A stretch of DNA of 20,837 nucleotides from JBAWVR01 sp037147155 (GCA_037147155.1 JBAWVR010000009.1:1-20837), one strand, 5' to 3'; positions 14,363 through 20,810 are shown, numbered from the stretch's first letter. Notes: generated by a model from the sequence alone, not told the origin. Program-made: numbers and translations.

Positions 14363-15490
14363 TTATCCCAGAAGAGCTTCGATGTCCGCCGGTGCACAAC
14401 CGACGGACACCTTCGGGTACAGACTGCTGACGCAGTACTTGCAACCGAAACACTTCTCGAGGGACCGGCTCCACACCCACCAGGTGTTGATGGCGTGAAG
14501 CGTCCGCCCCGTCCGACGGGAGAGGATGCTAACCTCACCAACATCGGACGAGCCTTCATCGATCATTCCGTCCTTGATGGACAACGTCCCACCCAGGACA
14601 AAACGAACGAAGGCGAGATCACCGAGGGTCTCGGCATTGCGCACGATAACCCTCGGTTGCCGCTGCACAAAGCAGGTCGTGCAGCAGCTCTTGCAATTCA
14701 GGCGGTTGTCCGCACTGTAACCGCAAGTCTGGCGGGGGTACGTTTCCACCTCGAGGTCGTACCCAACCTGACGGAGCCAATCCAACTCCACTGTGCCCGG
14801 CTCCACGGGTCCACAGGTACCCCTCATCGGGCACCCGGTCGCCTCGCAGCGAACCAGTTGGGGCGAACCCCAATAAGGGTTGTAAGTCCCCTTAGCCCCG
14901 ACAAGGGAGGACACAGCGCACGAAACCCTGGTGAAGAGTCGCACACCGTTTTCCTGCGCGGTCCGCAGAACCTGGTCAAAACCAGTCATCTGTTTTACGC
15001 GCAATGTCCACTGAATCTGTTGGTCGGGCTTCATGGCCGCGACCAGAGATTCATCTCCACGGAAGCCGGAGACGCAGGCTGTCTCGCACCCCACCGCCTG
15101 CAAGCGGTTGAAAATGCGAGTGATCACCTCCTCCGAGGTGTTGTACGGAGGAGTCAGCGGACGTACCGCTGCGAAGCACTTTACACCTGCCTCACGGCAG
15201 TTGCGCAGTGCCTCGTAACGGTGTTCGTGACCAACCTTCTCGAACCCCGCGGGCAGTTCCGAGATGGAAGCCATCACCACCAGGCCGGGCAAACCGAGGC
15301 CGGCCAACTCGTGAGCGCGATCGGGACCAATCGCGCCCTTGGTGATTACCGCCACCGGACCAGTGTGACTGGTCTCGGCCAAGCGTCCCAGCTTGGCCAT
15401 GGTGTCGGCCCACTGAAGGGTCGGATCACCATAGTAGCAATTAACCGCCACAGGCATGGCCCGCAACGCTTTTCTGATCGGGGTGTTCAT
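14363..15490 (-). CDS. Cys-rich radical-SAM-like protein with C-terminal cluster motif, 375 aa
   Basis: ATG 15490 follows AAAGGAGG. The N-terminus starts at what is normally strand 2 of a radical SAM barrel: VAVNCYYGDPTLQ (14-26, GDP motif), GPVAVITKG (44-52), GLVVMASISELP (69-80), ALRNCREAGVKCFAAVRPLTP (94-114), CETACVSGFRGDE (135-147), GVRLFTRVSCAV (182-193). Two further Cys groups follow: Cys215/220/226 and Cys256/266/269/270/273. The missing first strand and cluster loop seem to be at the end: HAINTWWVW...CFGCKYC (Cys347, 350, 353; CX2CX2C) and then Cys365. There are 18 Cys in all. The order suggests a circular permutation relative to the downstream gene. Reaction unknown. Confidence 0.75.
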   Translation of the reverse strand: MNTPIRKALRAMPVAVNCYYGDPTLQWADTMAKLGRLAETSHTGPVAVITKGAIGPDRAHELAGLGLPGLVVMASISELPAGFEKVGHEHRYEALRNCREAGVKCFAAVRPLTPPYNTSEEVITRIFNRLQAVGCETACVSGFRGDESLVAAMKPDQQIQWTLRVKQMTGFDQVLRTAQENGVRLFTRVSCAVSSLVGAKGTYNPYWGSPQLVRCEATGCPMRGTCGPVEPGTVELDWLRQVGYDLEVETYPRQTCGYSADNRLNCKSCCTTCFVQRQPRVIVRNAETLGDLAFVRFVLGGTLSIKDGMIDEGSSDVGEVSILSRRTGRTLHAINTWWVWSRSLEKCFGCKYCVSSLYPKVSVGCAPADIEALLG

Positions 15491-15554
15491 AGCACCCTCC
15501 TTTCTTTTTGTTTATTTTTTCTTTATTTGAAAAAACTTGCTTTGGTAAGAAATT

Positions 15555-15607
15555 ACCAGAGCAGGCCGGAAAACTTTCTATCTAAAAGTTTTCCGGCCTG
15601 CTCTGGT
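15555..15607 (-). terminator. 23-bp perfect hairpin between desulfurase and radical-SAM pair
   Basis: Arms 15555-15577 and 15585-15607 pair perfectly around a 7-base loop. It starts eight bases after the desulfurase stop and lies in the leader of the radical-SAM pair. No long U-run follows, so it could terminate, attenuate or protect RNA ends. Confidence 0.65.
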
Positions 15608-15614
15608 GAGCAAC

Positions 15615-16988
15615 CTATTCAGTTATTTTTTTAATCGCTTGAATAAAACGATCAGCATCTTTCTCTTCATTACAAAGACCAAAAGAAGCTCTAATTATGG
15701 CTGGCACTGCTTTAGTATTACCCTTCTTAACTTCCTCAATAATCTGCTTATCATTTTTGATATTAAGCAAACGACGAAGTAAACGGTAAGTACAAAAACT
15801 TCCAGCTCTAACTCCTATTCCAAATTCGTAATTTAACCTTTCGGCTACTTCTCGAGAATCTTGGAAAAGGACTACAAATGGAATCACTGTATTCAAGTGC
15901 TTTTCTGAAACTAAAAGTTTTATCTTGGGATTATTTTTTAAATAATCAAAAACTTTTTTAGTTATGACTTGTTCGTGATTGTTAATTTGTTTATAACCAA
16001 TTTGTTTTAGTGTTTTAATAGCCTGCATCACGGCCACAGCTCCAACAGCATTTGGTGTACCAGAGTCATGAGCTTGTTCTTTATTTTGGAGTAACATTTC
16101 TCCCTGTTCACTAATATATGGCAGGTTTCCACCACCTATCTGATAAGGTAAAAACTTATCAAAAAAATCTTTCTGTCCCACCAAGAAACCTCCACCATAT
16201 GGTGCATAGAATTTGTGACCAGAGGCCACCAAAAAATCTATGTTCATTTCTTTCATATCTATTTTATGATGTTGAATATACTGACAAGCATCAACAATAA
16301 AATAGGCTCCGTATTTGTGAACTAATTCACCAACTGTTTTAATATCTGGACAATAACCAGTCACATTAGAACAAGCAGTCAAAACCAAGGCTTTGATTTT
16401 ATTATTTTTTAAGAGACTTTCTATCTCAGTTAAATCAAATTCAAAATTTTCATCAATTTCGTAAAACAAAACTTGTTTATTGCCTTTACTTTGAATTTTT
16501 TGATTTAAGTTTTTCAGTTTGTTTAATTCAACCCTCTTAGAACCAATCTCCTTCATACCTTCGGTTTTTAACCAAGGTAACCATGAAGATGAGTGCTCGA
16601 TGGAAGATACAGCCACTTTTCCAGTCAAAAAAGAAAAGAAATAGGCTAAAGTATTTATTCCACCAGTAGTATTACCAGTAAATAAAACGTAACTATCCTT
16701 AGGGGCACCGACAAAGTCTTTGATAACCTGACGACTCTCTTCGTATAGACTGGTTGAAATTTTTGATTTCACTCCAGCCCCGCGATGGACAGAACCATAA
16801 CTAACAAAGAAATCTTTAACAGCTTTTTCTACCGACAAAAAAGGCGGTGTAGTAGCCGCGTTGTCCAAGTTTACATATTTTGTCAGTCCCAACCTCTTTG
16901 ATTTTATTTGAAAATCAATAATCTCTTTGGAAAAGAGTTTTTTTGTTTGAATTTTATTTTTAATGTGTTTCATAATATTAATTTTCAT
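15615..16988 (-). CDS. Class V aminotransferase, cysteine desulfurase-like, 457 aa
   Basis: A PLP enzyme of the SufS/CsdA type, which takes sulfur from cysteine for Fe-S clusters or thio-modification. LDNAATTPP (41-49) opens the fold; EH (131-132), Asp233 in YFIVDACQ and Lys259 in VASGHKFYAPYG form the PLP site; SGTPN (309-313) and RAGSFC with Cys399 match the SufS active-site loop. Length is slightly above the usual ~400-410 because of an N-terminal extension of about 35. Start uncertain: 16988 is the first ATG, but a possible promoter (TTGAGA-17-TTCATA) favours 16973. No SufU/IscU partner is nearby; the radical-SAM pair downstream would need Fe-S clusters. Confidence 0.88.
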   Translation of the reverse strand: MKINIMKHIKNKIQTKKLFSKEIIDFQIKSKRLGLTKYVNLDNAATTPPFLSVEKAVKDFFVSYGSVHRGAGVKSKISTSLYEESRQVIKDFVGAPKDSYVLFTGNTTGGINTLAYFFSFLTGKVAVSSIEHSSSWLPWLKTEGMKEIGSKRVELNKLKNLNQKIQSKGNKQVLFYEIDENFEFDLTEIESLLKNNKIKALVLTACSNVTGYCPDIKTVGELVHKYGAYFIVDACQYIQHHKIDMKEMNIDFLVASGHKFYAPYGGGFLVGQKDFFDKFLPYQIGGGNLPYISEQGEMLLQNKEQAHDSGTPNAVGAVAVMQAIKTLKQIGYKQINNHEQVITKKVFDYLKNNPKIKLLVSEKHLNTVIPFVVLFQDSREVAERLNYEFGIGVRAGSFCTYRLLRRLLNIKNDKQIIEEVKKGNTKAVPAIIRASFGLCNEEKDADRFIQAIKKITE

Positions 16989-16989
16989 C

Positions 16990-17018
16990 TATGAAATCAC
17001 AATAATTTGCGATCTCAA
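16990..17018 (-). promoter_or_regulatory. Possible promoter of the desulfurase gene
   Basis: On the minus strand: TTGAGA (17018-17013), a 17-base spacer, TTCATA (16995-16990). If used, the transcript starts near 16983 and translation at 16973. Confidence 0.3.
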
Positions 17019-17041
17019 TTGATGGGATAAACTTTTTCGTG

Positions 17042-17282
17042 TTATCGCTTTACGCCCAGCCACCATAGCTGGCTTCCTACTAAAGAACTATTTACCTGTG
17101 AACCCGCAACACTCGTTGTGAGTTCAATAAGTAAGGGGTAGAGCTGGAACCACCCAGGTACCCCACTTGTTTTAAACCATGCAACAATAACGATGTTGCC
17201 AACGGAGGTTGGATCACCTCGAGATTCCAAATTGGATTTTATTTTTGTGAGTTCCGATTTGGACAAGTTTTCTCACAGTTGA
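17042..17282. other. Cluster of consecutive hairpins downstream of the DHH-like gene
   Basis: In ~240 bases the strand folds into successive hairpins: CCAGC/GCTGG near 17055-17075; TGAAC..CAAC/GTTG..GTTCA at about 17097-17126; GGGGTA..CTGG/CCAG..TACCCC at about 17136-17165; GCAAC/GTTGC near 17179-17198; GAGGT/ACCTC near 17205-17220; TGTGAG/CTCACA further on. A 74-codon minus-strand reading frame here needs a TTG start without SD and is not accepted. A 3' untranslated region or separate RNA is possible. Confidence 0.4.
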
Positions 17283-18188
17283 TTATCGAATAACAAATTC
17301 ACTAATAGTCTTGGCGGCGGCGATCGCCTGCTCCTTCGTGAGCTTGGCGCCGCGCGGCGAGCCACCGATGGCCTCGCGCCCGCCCCAGCCGCTCGGCTCG
17401 AGCTTGGCGAAGACGTTCTTGAGCCCGCCGGGCCCGAAGTACTTCTCTGCCACCTCGATGTCGGGGCAACCGATCGTGACGTTCCCGTTCGTCGCGACGT
17501 ACGCGACGATGATGGGTGCCACCTCGGCGTACCAGACGTCGAAGCCCCAGGTGGCCGAATCGACCACGGCAACCTTGTCGCTCACCTTGATCACCTCGGC
17601 CTTGCGGGCCTCGGTGACGCGATTCGCTTCCTCAGTCTTCGCCGCGAAGAGCAGGGCCTTAGGAGCCCGGCTCATGAGCGCGCGCCAGCGGTCGACGCCG
17701 GCGTGGAACGCGGTCGCGTCCTGCGAGGACGACGACATCTGGTTCCAGAGGAGCAGCGTGACGCCCTCCTCCGTCTCCTCGAGCCGCACGCCGATGGGCG
17801 CCGTGTCGACCTTGTTAACCAGCGTCGCGAGGGTGCTGATGTCCTTGATCCCGGACGCCTTGACCGGCGGGGGCGCCTTCTCGAACTCGACCGCACGCGA
17901 CGGGTGTGGGAGGATCCCGCAGAGCGCCGCGATCGCAAAGGTCGCGTCGGCGTCGGCAGCTCCCGTCACCACGAACCGTGGGTCGTCCTTGCGGGACCCG
18001 AAGTGGTCGCGGTACGCGCGGAGGGCGACGCCCTCGCGGTGGCTCTCGACGCCGTGATGATCCATCGCCAGGGAACCCAGCGAGGACCCGAAGTGCCCGA
18101 ACGAGCACTCCACGGGCTCGAAGCCCTCCTGCGACAGCCGGTCAGCCTCTTTCTTGTCCGCCGTCCAGATGATGTTGATAGTGTTCAT
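17283..18188 (-). CDS. GC-rich DHH/DHHA1-like phosphoesterase family protein, 301 aa
   Basis: ATG 18188 is chosen because AAAGGA lies upstream; the extension to 18293 runs through leader hairpins and is rejected. MDHHGVESHREG (42-53) resembles the DHH metal-binding motif and GAADADATFAIAALCG (76-91) a second Asp-bearing motif. The C-terminus GWGGREAIGGSPRGAKL (267-283) resembles the DHHA1 substrate-binding glycine loop. DHH proteins include exonucleases, nanoRNases, c-di-NMP hydrolases and pyrophosphatases; the substrate here is unknown. The gene is visibly above 60% GC with GCG/CGC/GTC codons, unlike all neighbours, which suggests recent acquisition. Both flanks are hairpin-rich noncoding DNA. 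Confidence 0.78.
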   Translation of the reverse strand: MNTINIIWTADKKEADRLSQEGFEPVECSFGHFGSSLGSLAMDHHGVESHREGVALRAYRDHFGSRKDDPRFVVTGAADADATFAIAALCGILPHPSRAVEFEKAPPPVKASGIKDISTLATLVNKVDTAPIGVRLEETEEGVTLLLWNQMSSSSQDATAFHAGVDRWRALMSRAPKALLFAAKTEEANRVTEARKAEVIKVSDKVAVVDSATWGFDVWYAEVAPIIVAYVATNGNVTIGCPDIEVAEKYFGPGGLKNVFAKLEPSGWGGREAIGGSPRGAKLTKEQAIAAAKTISEFVIR

Positions 18189-18250
18189 GGCTGTTCCTTT
18201 CTGCTCCTTTTGGAGCTTTTCTTCACCAACACAGCCGTATTGGTGAAGAA
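18189..18250 (-). promoter_or_regulatory. Switch-like leader directly before the DHH-like gene
   Basis: Minus strand: an 11-bp hairpin TTCTTCACCAA/TTGGTGAAGAA (18250-18240/18229-18219), then GCTCC-AAAA-GGAGC (18216-18203), then AAAGGAACAGCC-ATG. GGCTGT in the first loop (18236-18231) is complementary to ACAGCC (18194-18189) touching the ATG, so a pseudoknot could close the start site. Confidence 0.45.
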
Positions 18251-18915
18251 TTGTTTTGTTAATTGCCAACCTCACACGAGGCCAGCTTTTCAAAGAAATA
18301 CTTATCTATGAACCAACAACTTTTATAGTCTCCTGGTGTATTATTTGAGTACACCTGTTTAAAACCCATTTGGAACATGTCGCTCGGCACTTTGCCTTAC
18401 GACTAATAATCCTACGAACCCACCACGCAGTGATGAATTCGAGAAGATGCTCAATTTTTTGGACAGTATGCCTGGCGAAAAAATTGAGCAAATTAATTTC
18501 TATTCAGTTGTCAACGAACCCTTACTCTCTCCTCTTTCACAACTCTATCCTCTAAAATAAAGTGTGTGATGAGTGTAAGGACATTTTGAAACACAATATG
18601 GTTGGTAAGACCTTGTGTTTCATCGATGTCCTTGCAATCCTCTAATGAATTGCGACAGCGTTTGATGAGGTTGCCTTTGTTGGCATAGTTATCAGGTTGG
18701 GGACAGGTTTCAAAGCTGTGCCATACCAGTAACGGTCTCATCTATCTTGAAACGAGATTAAACAAAAGATTATTATCCACCTTGGCCACTCCCGTGGTTT
18801 TGGTTAATTCTTCACTCTCTCCTCTAATAGAAAGCGGTGAAGAACAATCTTCAATTTATCTCCGACAATTTAATGAACTTAAGATTTGGTAGCATTTCTG
18901 CTTTCCTCATCTTCT
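18251..18915 (-). ncRNA. Long structured leader or noncoding RNA before the DHH-like gene
   Basis: A strong minus-strand promoter at 18950-18922 would start an RNA near 18915, over 700 bases before the DHH-like ATG. Paired elements (minus reading): TTCTTCAC/GTGAAGAA enclosing AGAGGAGAGAG (18844-18808); CCAC-GGGA-GTGG near 18796; GCAAT/ATTGC (18653-18634) abutting an 8+10-bp hairpin (18633-18577); AGTTGT/ACAACT enclosing AGAGGAGAGAG (18544-18506); a 12-bp GCTCAATTTTTT hairpin near 18490-18450; GGTGTA/TACACC near 18354-18334; CCTC-GTGT-GAGG near 18280-18270. No family recognised. Confidence 0.4.
18511..18741 (-). CDS. Doubtful small ORF, 76 aa
   Basis: ATG-initiated frame MRPLLVWHSFETCPQ... 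ending in VVKEERVRVR. The composition is plausible for a small protein, with an amphipathic stretch HIVFQNVLTLITHFILEDRV. There is no SD, and the frame contains the 8+10-bp hairpin and two AGAGGA motifs, so it may simply be noncoding RNA. Given for completeness. Confidence 0.2.
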   Translation of the reverse strand: MRPLLVWHSFETCPQPDNYANKGNLIKRCRNSLEDCKDIDETQGLTNHIVFQNVLTLITHFILEDRVVKEERVRVR

Positions 18916-18921
18916 GGTATT

Positions 18922-18950
18922 ATCATAGCATAGTGTTGACAACATGTCAA
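18922..18950 (-). promoter_or_regulatory. Strong minus-strand promoter with overlapping palindrome
   Basis: -35 TTGACA (18950-18945), a 17-base spacer, -10 TATGAT (18927-18922). TTGACA-TGT-TGTCAA, a 6+6 palindrome, covers the -35 and the start of the spacer and looks like an operator. Confidence 0.65.
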
Positions 18951-19029
18951 TGCTACTGTGACATATCATTTATATTTTAAGCCACTTTATACCCTTATTT
19001 TTATTGTATTATTATGAAATATAGATATT

Positions 19030-19072
19030 TTTGTCACAGAAATTTGACAAATAAATATAATTTTGCTAGGAT
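19030..19072 (+). promoter_or_regulatory. Promoter and operator-like repeat of the TrmB-type gene
   Basis: -35 TTGACA (19044-19049), a 17-base spacer, -10 TAGGAT (19067-19072). TTTGTCA (19030-19036) and TGACAAA (19045-19051) are inverted half-sites over the -35, similar to the TTGACA/TGTCAA palindrome in the divergent promoter. Autoregulation is inference. Confidence 0.6.
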
Positions 19073-19098
19073 TAAACAGTAATTAATAAAACAAATAT

Positions 19099-19863
19099 AT
19101 GATTTACGAAGAACTTTTAACTAAAACTGGTCTCACTCCAGACCAGGCCAAAGTCTATGAAACCCTACTCAAAGGAGGTGTTATGCCGGCCAGTAAAGCC
19201 GCTTTGCAGGCTGGTCTCAAGCGTGGTTTAGGTTATAAAGTGATAGAACAGCTGGTGACAATGGGCTTAGTTGAGAAAATTGATAAAAAAGTAGCTCTTT
19301 TTGCTCCAAACCACCCAAGCAAGATTAAAGAGATAATCCAGCGTCGTGAAGATGAGCTAAAGACCATAGAGGCTTCCCTCTCCAGCACCTTAGGTATGAT
19401 GACTTCAGATTACAATCTGACAACAGGTAAACCGAACATCCAATTTTTTGAGGGTTATGCTGGAGCGGCACGAGTTATTGATGATTCACTCACTTCCAAG
19501 ACACCAGTTTTGAGTTATGTTGATTTTGAGTCAGTAATGAAATACATTCCCGAGTTAAATAAGGAACATTTAGCCAAAAGAATAAAATTGGGCATTGAAA
19601 AGAAAACCATTTTGCTTGATTCACCAAAAACTAGAGAGTTGATCAAGGGGTATGACACAACCACCACGAACATTAAATTGATTTCTCATAAAGCTCCCCC
19701 TTTCCAAAGTGTCATGTATATTTATGATAACAAGATTTCTTACATCACAATTTCTGACAAAGACATGATTGGTGTGATCATCGAAGATGAAAGGATTACT
19801 ACCATGCATCGTTACTTATTCGACTACCTGTGGGAGATTACTCCAGAACTTAAAAATCAGTAA
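19099..19863 (+). CDS. TrmB-family HTH transcriptional regulator, 254 aa
   Basis: An N-terminal winged helix (about 1-75) contains LTPDQAKVYETLLKGGVMPASKAALQAGLKRGLGYKVIEQLVTMGLVEKI, typical of TrmB/MarR-like DNA binding. A short coiled-coil-like linker KEIIQRREDELKTIEASL (about 75-95) follows. The C-terminal sensor-like domain (about 115-250) includes QFFEGYAGAARVIDDSL and HKAPPFQSVMYIYDNKISYITISDKDMIGVIIEDERI, as in the ligand or phospholipase-D-like part of this family. The length is normal for the short TrmB group. It is divergent from the long leader of the DHH-like gene and has matching operator half-sites, so it may control that unit. The ligand is unknown. Confidence 0.87.
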   Translation: MIYEELLTKTGLTPDQAKVYETLLKGGVMPASKAALQAGLKRGLGYKVIEQLVTMGLVEKIDKKVALFAPNHPSKIKEIIQRREDELKTIEASLSSTLGMMTSDYNLTTGKPNIQFFEGYAGAARVIDDSLTSKTPVLSYVDFESVMKYIPELNKEHLAKRIKLGIEKKTILLDSPKTRELIKGYDTTTTNIKLISHKAPPFQSVMYIYDNKISYITISDKDMIGVIIEDERITTMHRYLFDYLWEITPELKNQ

Positions 19864-19872
19864 CACAAAAAC

Positions 19873-19910
19873 AAAAGACCGGCACACTTCGTGTGCCGGT
19901 CTTTTTCTAT
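19873..19910 (+). terminator. Terminator of the TrmB-type gene
   Basis: AAAAGACCGGCACAC (19873-19887) pairs with GTGTGCCGGTCTTTT (19891-19905), loop TTC, with a T tail. Confidence 0.93.
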
Positions 19911-19912
19911 TT

Positions 19913-19996
19913 TTTTATTCGTAGTCGATTCGCCCGCCCGTACCGAACGGTACGTTCGGGCGGGTATAATTAGTATGATTCGTATATTGGTATGTT
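19913..19996. repeat. ATTCGTA-type intergenic repeat, copy 2
   Basis: TTATTCGTAGTCGATTCG at the left and ATGATTCGTATATTGGTAT at the right match the 4974-5110 element. Between them lies a GC-rich palindrome (CCCGCCCG...CGGGCGGG, about 19933-19964) that the other copy lacks. Confidence 0.6.
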
Positions 19997-20002
19997 CACC
20001 CT

Positions 20003-20147
20003 ACCCGGTTGTGAGATTTGGTGTCGTTTTTAAAAAATTGGGTTTATATTTTAACTTGACTATCCAATTAGCAAAACAGACCACAATGTATTATTGCGAT
20101 CTGCTTAATTAAAAACAATTTTAACACCAAATTCTACAACGGGGTTA
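20003..20147 (-). ncRNA. Structured 3' element, copy 2, starts at the stop codon of the 65-aa gene
   Basis: Read on the minus strand it begins TAACCCCGTTGTAGA, where TAA is the stop of the upstream gene, and ends CTCACAACCGGGT as in copy 1. Relative to copy 1 the terminal stem changes from TTTTGGCAT/ATGCCAAAA to TTTGGTGT/ACACCAAA. The inner hairpin changes from CAGACTCTAA/TTAGGGTCTG to CAGATCGCAAT/ATTGTGGTCTG, still paired. GGTCTGTTTTGCTAATT, GATA and TCAAG are conserved in the single-stranded 3' part. Confidence 0.65.
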
Positions 20148-20342
20148 GAAGTTATCTACATCATCATAACTATCTCCCTCGTCGTCAAGAAAACCATCCA
20201 ACAAATCTGGATCCAATTCCTTTTCTTCATCGGAAGCATCAACTTCCTTCGGCTCTTCACCTTCTTCTCCTTCTTCGGAAACAACTTTTTTCTTTTTAAT
20301 TTCTTTGTCGGCAACTTTTTTGCCTTTAATTGTTTTTGGCAT
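20145..20342 (-). CDS. Small highly charged protein, 65 aa
   Basis: ATG 20342 is preferred over the in-frame ATG at 20387, because a promoter (TTGCCA-17-TAAAAA) would start the RNA near 20371. The product has a basic N-terminal half (MPKTIKGKKVADKEIKKKKVV) and a strongly acidic C-terminal half (SEEGEEGEEPKEVD...DEGDSYDDVDNF), so it is probably disordered. No family is recognised. Its stop codon is the first codon of structured element copy 2. Confidence 0.6.
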   Translation of the reverse strand: MPKTIKGKKVADKEIKKKKVVSEEGEEGEEPKEVDASDEEKELDPDLLDGFLDDEGDSYDDVDNF

Positions 20343-20377
20343 CTGGTTTTTCTTTAAATGTCTTTTAAGATGGTATA

Positions 20378-20406
20378 TTTTTAGCAAGTTTTATTTTGTT
20401 TGGCAA
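20378..20406 (-). promoter_or_regulatory. Promoter of the 65-aa gene
   Basis: Minus strand: -35 TTGCCA (20406-20401), a 17-base spacer, -10 TAAAAA (20383-20378). Confidence 0.5.
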
Positions 20407-20417
20407 GGTGTCAAAAC

Positions 20418-20810
20418 CTACTTTACCTGTGGATAACTTTCTTCCCTTACTGCAAAGGCCGTGAGAGCCGCAGCAATCGCATCATATTCATCATCCTGTG
20501 CCTTCTTATCTCCCAATTTTACTAGCTTTTCTACCATAAACATCATTTGGGACTTGTCGCTCTTGCCGTAGCCAGTGACAGCTGTTTTGATTTGCAAAGG
20601 TGTAAATTCTCTTACCCGGAGTCCCGCTTTCTTACCTTCGTAAATCAACACCCCGCGCGCTTCCGCTACTTTCATCGCCGTCTTCACATTACTCTCAAAG
20701 AAAAGTGTTTCAATGGACATCACTTCTGGCTGGTATTTTTTAATAATTCCTTCCACTCTCTGGCCAAGTAAAAATAATCTTTGACTGTGAAGTTCTTTAG
20801 CTAAAGTTTT
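20418..20810 (-). CDS. ruvC: Holliday junction resolvase RuvC, 5'-truncated, ~130 codons visible
   Basis: RuvC nicks Holliday junctions symmetrically after RuvAB migration. KTLAKELHSQRLFLLGQRVEGIIKKYQPEVMSIETLFF matches the family up to the catalytic Glu. FTPLQIKTAVTGYGKSDKSQM is the DNA-binding segment, and DDEYDAIAAALTAF holds the C-terminal catalytic Asp pair. The N-terminal ~25-30 residues with the first catalytic Asp are missing. The frame is open past the GTG at 20756, so that GTG is not the true start. It runs into the fold-back palindrome at 20810, beyond which a stop appears. Confidence 0.93.
   Translation of the reverse strand, partial: KTLAKELHSQRLFLLGQRVEGIIKKYQPEVMSIETLFFESNVKTAMKVAEARGVLIYEGKKAGLRVREFTPLQIKTAVTGYGKSDKSQMMFMVEKLVKLGDKKAQDDEYDAIAAALTAFAVREESYPQVK

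Noticed and set aside
14213..15634. 473-codon open frame on the plus strand
   Set aside because: It lies antisense to the two radical-SAM-type genes, has low-complexity Arg/His/Pro-rich translation and no SD; it is a by-product of their GC-rich codons.
17205..17222. Resemblance of TTGGATCACCTC to the 16S rRNA 3' end
   Set aside because: Only about 12 bases match, it forms a local GAGGT/ACCTC hairpin, and no other rRNA sequence is nearby.
17042..17266. 74-codon minus-strand frame with TTG start
   Set aside because: No SD, and it runs through five consecutive hairpins; the noncoding explanation is better.
17311..18311. Several long open frames on both strands over the DHH-like gene
   Set aside because: High GC removes stop codons in all frames. 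Only the 17283-18188 minus frame has sensible protein sequence, motifs and an SD.
18306..18491. 61-codon minus-strand frame
   Set aside because: TTG start without SD, covering the 12-bp hairpin.
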